Positions 5,326-7,012 of a DNA stretch of 7,012 nt are shown here, piece after piece. A program made the translations under genes and the position numbers. Below the pieces are notes generated by a model, which was given only the letters and a program-made list of their open reading frames with translations, was not told the origin of the DNA and did no database searches. The stretch's first letter is position 1; every line of letters begins with the position of its first letter. Source of the DNA: Gammaproteobacteria bacterium (GTDB taxonomy: Bacteria; Pseudomonadota; Gammaproteobacteria; GCA-001735895). The DNA lies in contig QIJI01000181.1 in the NCBI GenBank assembly GCA_003231795.1, positions 1 to 7,012 of the forward strand, given 5' to 3'.

Positions 5326-6222
5326 ATGACCTGTAAAGCAGGCATAGACCTGGGCGGCACTAAAACCGAAATCCTGGTACTGGATGCACAGCACCAACCG
5401 CTTTACCGGGAACGGGTCGCTACCCCGGCACAGGATTACAAGGATATCGTTGAAACCATAGGGCAACTAGTAGAGCGAGCGGAATCTGAACTCGACGTTG
5501 TCAGCCGTGTCGGTATCGGGGTGCCCGGCGCGATTTCGCCGCGATCGGGGTTGCTGCGTAACGCCAATACCGTCTGCCTCAATGATCAACCGTTACAACG
5601 TGATCTCGAAATTCGATTGCAGCGAGAAGTTCGAATCGAAAATGACGCCAATTGTTTTGTGCTATCGGAAGCGCTGGGCGGGGTAGCGCAAGACTACCCG
5701 ATAGTGTTTGGCGTTATCATCGGCACCGGCACCGGCGGTGGACTGGTGGTGAATGGAAAACTGGTCAATGGCCCGCATTCCATTACCGGCGAATGGGGGC
5801 ATAACCCATTGCCCTGGCGACGCGATGAAGATGGTCAGCCAGATTGCTACTGTGGAAAAACGGGCTGCATCGAAACCTACCTGTCGGGTCCAGGGCTAAT
5901 GTCAAATTACCAGACCCGCTTTGGTGAATCGCGCAGTAGCGAAGAAATTATTGCTGCTGCCGCCGAAGGTGAGGCGAATGCGATTGCCATGATGGAAAGT
6001 TATTTCGACCAGATGGCCCGTGCGCTGGCACATGTCATTAATATTATAGACCCCCATGTGATTGTTCTTGGTGGTGGGATGTCGAATATCGAGGCAATTT
6101 ACCAAAACCTGCCTCAGGGTCTGGCGTCATATGTCTTTTCCGATTATGTAGAGACGCCAATTGTCAGGGCCGAGCATGGTGATGCCAGTGGTGTATTCGG
6201 TGCCGCCATGTTGTGGCAGTAG
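5326..6222 (+). CDS. mak: ROK-family fructokinase, Mak-like
   Basis: This cytosolic sugar kinase has 298 residues, the usual length of short ROK kinases. It should phosphorylate a hexose, most likely fructose or mannose, at the 6-hydroxyl using ATP. The N-terminal phosphate loop is GIDLGGTKTE (6-15). VGIGVPGAISP (62-72), ENDANC with likely catalytic base D107 (105-110), and IIGTGTGGG (131-139) follow. The ROK signature is GEWGHNPLPW (155-164) with H159, then CYCGKTGCIE (174-183), in which C174, C176 and C181 complete the structural zinc site. IDPHVIVLGGGMSN (241-254) is the C-terminal adenosine-binding motif. The sequence follows E. coli Mak closely from end to end (for example REVRxxNDANC and the C-terminal HGDxSGVxGAAxLW). 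It diverges from nrdA across the shared control region. Fructose as substrate is inferred from this resemblance; glucokinase or N-acetylhexosamine kinase activity is less likely. Confidence 0.88.
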   Translation: MTCKAGIDLGGTKTEILVLDAQHQPLYRERVATPAQDYKDIVETIGQLVERAESELDVVSRVGIGVPGAISPRSGLLRNANTVCLNDQPLQRDLEIRLQREVRIENDANCFVLSEALGGVAQDYPIVFGVIIGTGTGGGLVVNGKLVNGPHSITGEWGHNPLPWRRDEDGQPDCYCGKTGCIETYLSGPGLMSNYQTRFGESRSSEEIIAAAAEGEANAIAMMESYFDQMARALAHVINIIDPHVIVLGGGMSNIEAIYQNLPQGLASYVFSDYVETPIVRAEHGDASGVFGAAMLWQ

Positions 6223-6312
6223 CAACGATTCAGGGTAGCTCCTCATATGACCCGGAAAAATTAAAAGATGAGAAGGAAGTATATGGGTGATCATTGGGCT
6301 CGACTTTTCGGT

Positions 6313-6334
6313 CAAAGGGTAACGTCCCCCTTTG
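6313..6334. other. Perfect 7-bp inverted repeat downstream of the kinase gene
   Basis: CAAAGGG (6313-6319) and CCCTTTG (6328-6334) flank an 8-nt loop. The TGATCA copies on either side could extend the pairing. It lies about 90 bp beyond the kinase stop and may mark the mRNA end, but it lacks a T-run. Confidence 0.4.
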
Positions 6335-6434
6335 TGATCAGCGTTCCTGCTTTAATCTAACGAGACAAAATAACTGCTGAATTGCATATGATACGGAACC
6401 TTTCGATCCCAGGATTTTCGGGTTTCTTCTGGTA

Positions 6435-6462
6435 TCGACCAGTGAATCGTTTGTGATATAGT
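6435..6462 (+). promoter_or_regulatory. Candidate extended -10 promoter of serB
   Basis: TGATATAGT (6454-6462) gives an extended -10 (TGn plus TATAGT). TCGACC (6435-6440, 4 of 6) lies 16 bp upstream as a -35. The start would be near 6469, leaving a leader of about 105 nt. A 5-bp inverted repeat, CTGGT-ATCG-ACCAG (6429-6442), overlaps the -35. Confidence 0.4.
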
Positions 6463-6573
6463 CCAGAATTCCCCCATCGACCAACTCTACGATTAATATT
6501 CTCATATGTTAATCAAGATAGCCGTGAAGGCCCATAGAAAGTCACAAAATAAGCTCATGCCGTTGGCAGCTTC

Positions 6574-7012
6574 ATGACCGACTACGTTTTAACTTTGATA
6601 GGCAATGCGGAATCGGCGACGCTGGAACCGGTACATATCGAACAGGTTTTACAGTCCCTTCGATTGTCAGGTGGATTATCAGGTGAGACCGACTGGCTTG
6701 CGCCAGGCGAGGCTTGCGATCTTTTTATTCATTCCCCCCTGGATGCCGGGATTATCACCAACAAAGCCCGGGACGCGTTAACCGGGACATCCATTGATGC
6801 CGTCTGCACGCGCCCGGGAGACCGACGTAAGAAGCTTCTGATTTCTGATATGGATTCGACCATAATTGATCAGGAATGTATTGACGAATTGGCAGATGCC
6901 ATTGGAATCGGCTCGCAAGTACGCGAGATAACCGCGGCGGTTATCCAGGGAGAGATCAGTTTTCCCGACGCCCTGCGCAAACGACTGCGTTTGATGCAAG
7001 GCATGGAAAGTA
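6574..7012 (+). CDS. serB: Phosphoserine phosphatase, N-terminal part (cut by window edge)
   Basis: The frame is open from an ATG at 6574 to the right edge: 146 codons, with the C-terminal half of the enzyme missing. SerB hydrolyses phosphoserine to serine, the last step of serine biosynthesis, in the cytosol. KKLLISDMDSTIIDQECIDELAD (86-108) contains the HAD nucleophile and acid/base pair D92 and D94, T96, and E101 at the substrate-binding position. R137, in ALRKRLRLM, matches the conserved arginine that contacts the substrate carboxylate. The first ~84 residues are a small domain (MTDYVLTLIGN...) resembling those I recall from alphaproteobacterial-style SerB rather than the E. coli N terminus. 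An in-frame TAA lies shortly upstream and no other start intervenes, so this ATG is the best start despite a poor Shine-Dalgarno site. Confidence 0.9.
   Translation, partial: MTDYVLTLIGNAESATLEPVHIEQVLQSLRLSGGLSGETDWLAPGEACDLFIHSPLDAGIITNKARDALTGTSIDAVCTRPGDRRKKLLISDMDSTIIDQECIDELADAIGIGSQVREITAAVIQGEISFPDALRKRLRLMQGMES

Larger units (their letters stand above)
6223..6573. other. Intergenic gap between the kinase gene and serB
   Basis: These 351 bp contain no convincing gene on either strand. The best frame is a 55-codon minus-strand ORF (6505-6338) without a ribosome binding site. Visible items are a dyad at 6313-6334 flanked by two TGATCA palindromes (6288-6293, 6335-6340), a small inverted repeat at 6429-6442, a candidate promoter at 6435-6462, and three scattered CATATG palindromes. 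No canonical terminator with a T-run follows the kinase stop. Confidence 0.6.

Noticed and set aside
6313..6334. Dyad downstream of the kinase gene as an intrinsic terminator
   Set aside because: No T-run follows the stem on either strand.
6338..6505. 55-codon minus-strand ORF in the gap before serB
   Set aside because: No Shine-Dalgarno, no recognisable motif, and it overlaps the candidate serB promoter. It is probably chance.
6244..6508. Three CATATG palindromes in the gap before serB
   Set aside because: A short AT-rich hexamer with irregular spacing is expected by chance.

Overview
The window looks like chromosomal housekeeping sequence from a gammaproteobacterium of moderate GC content. 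The NrdA/NrdB pair has the Pseudomonas-like form: two N-terminal ATP-cones in NrdA, a long N-terminal tail on NrdB, and a DDKRVVNGLTDINQLAPFKY block in NrdB. The sugar kinase closely resembles E. coli Mak. No species can be named from sequence alone. I see no mobile element, tRNA, rRNA or CRISPR array, and no sign of an accessory defence or biosynthetic island.

Layout, left to right. Positions 1-440 (minus strand) hold the N-terminal part of an exported alpha/beta hydrolase with its own likely promoter (485-512). A strong intrinsic terminator (541-589, minus) separates it from the nrdAB operon. nrdB (687-1907) and nrdA (2005-4851) read leftward with a 97-bp spacer and encode a class Ia ribonucleotide reductase with all recognisable radical, metal and cysteine residues present. 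Positions 4852-5325 are a divergent control region. It holds a long untranslated nrdA leader, a sigma70-type promoter whose -10 lies inside an NrdR box, a second NrdR box 32 bp away, and two perfect DnaA boxes. Rightward come a ROK-family fructokinase (mak-like, 5326-6222), a 351-bp gap with small dyads and one candidate promoter, and the first 146 codons of serB (phosphoserine phosphatase, 6574 to the window edge).

nrdAB makes deoxyribonucleotides for DNA replication. The paired NrdR boxes indicate repression by the dATP/ATP-sensing NrdR, and the DnaA boxes suggest coupling to replication initiation. The kinase and serB are separate metabolic genes (sugar phosphorylation; last step of serine synthesis) with no obvious functional tie to nrdAB, except that the kinase shares the divergent control region. 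The most interesting observations are the identical LNWD peptide at both ends of NrdB, the mutually inverted NrdR boxes wrapped around the promoter, the DnaA box next to the kinase promoter, and the repeats in the nrdA-nrdB spacer and in the NrdB tail.
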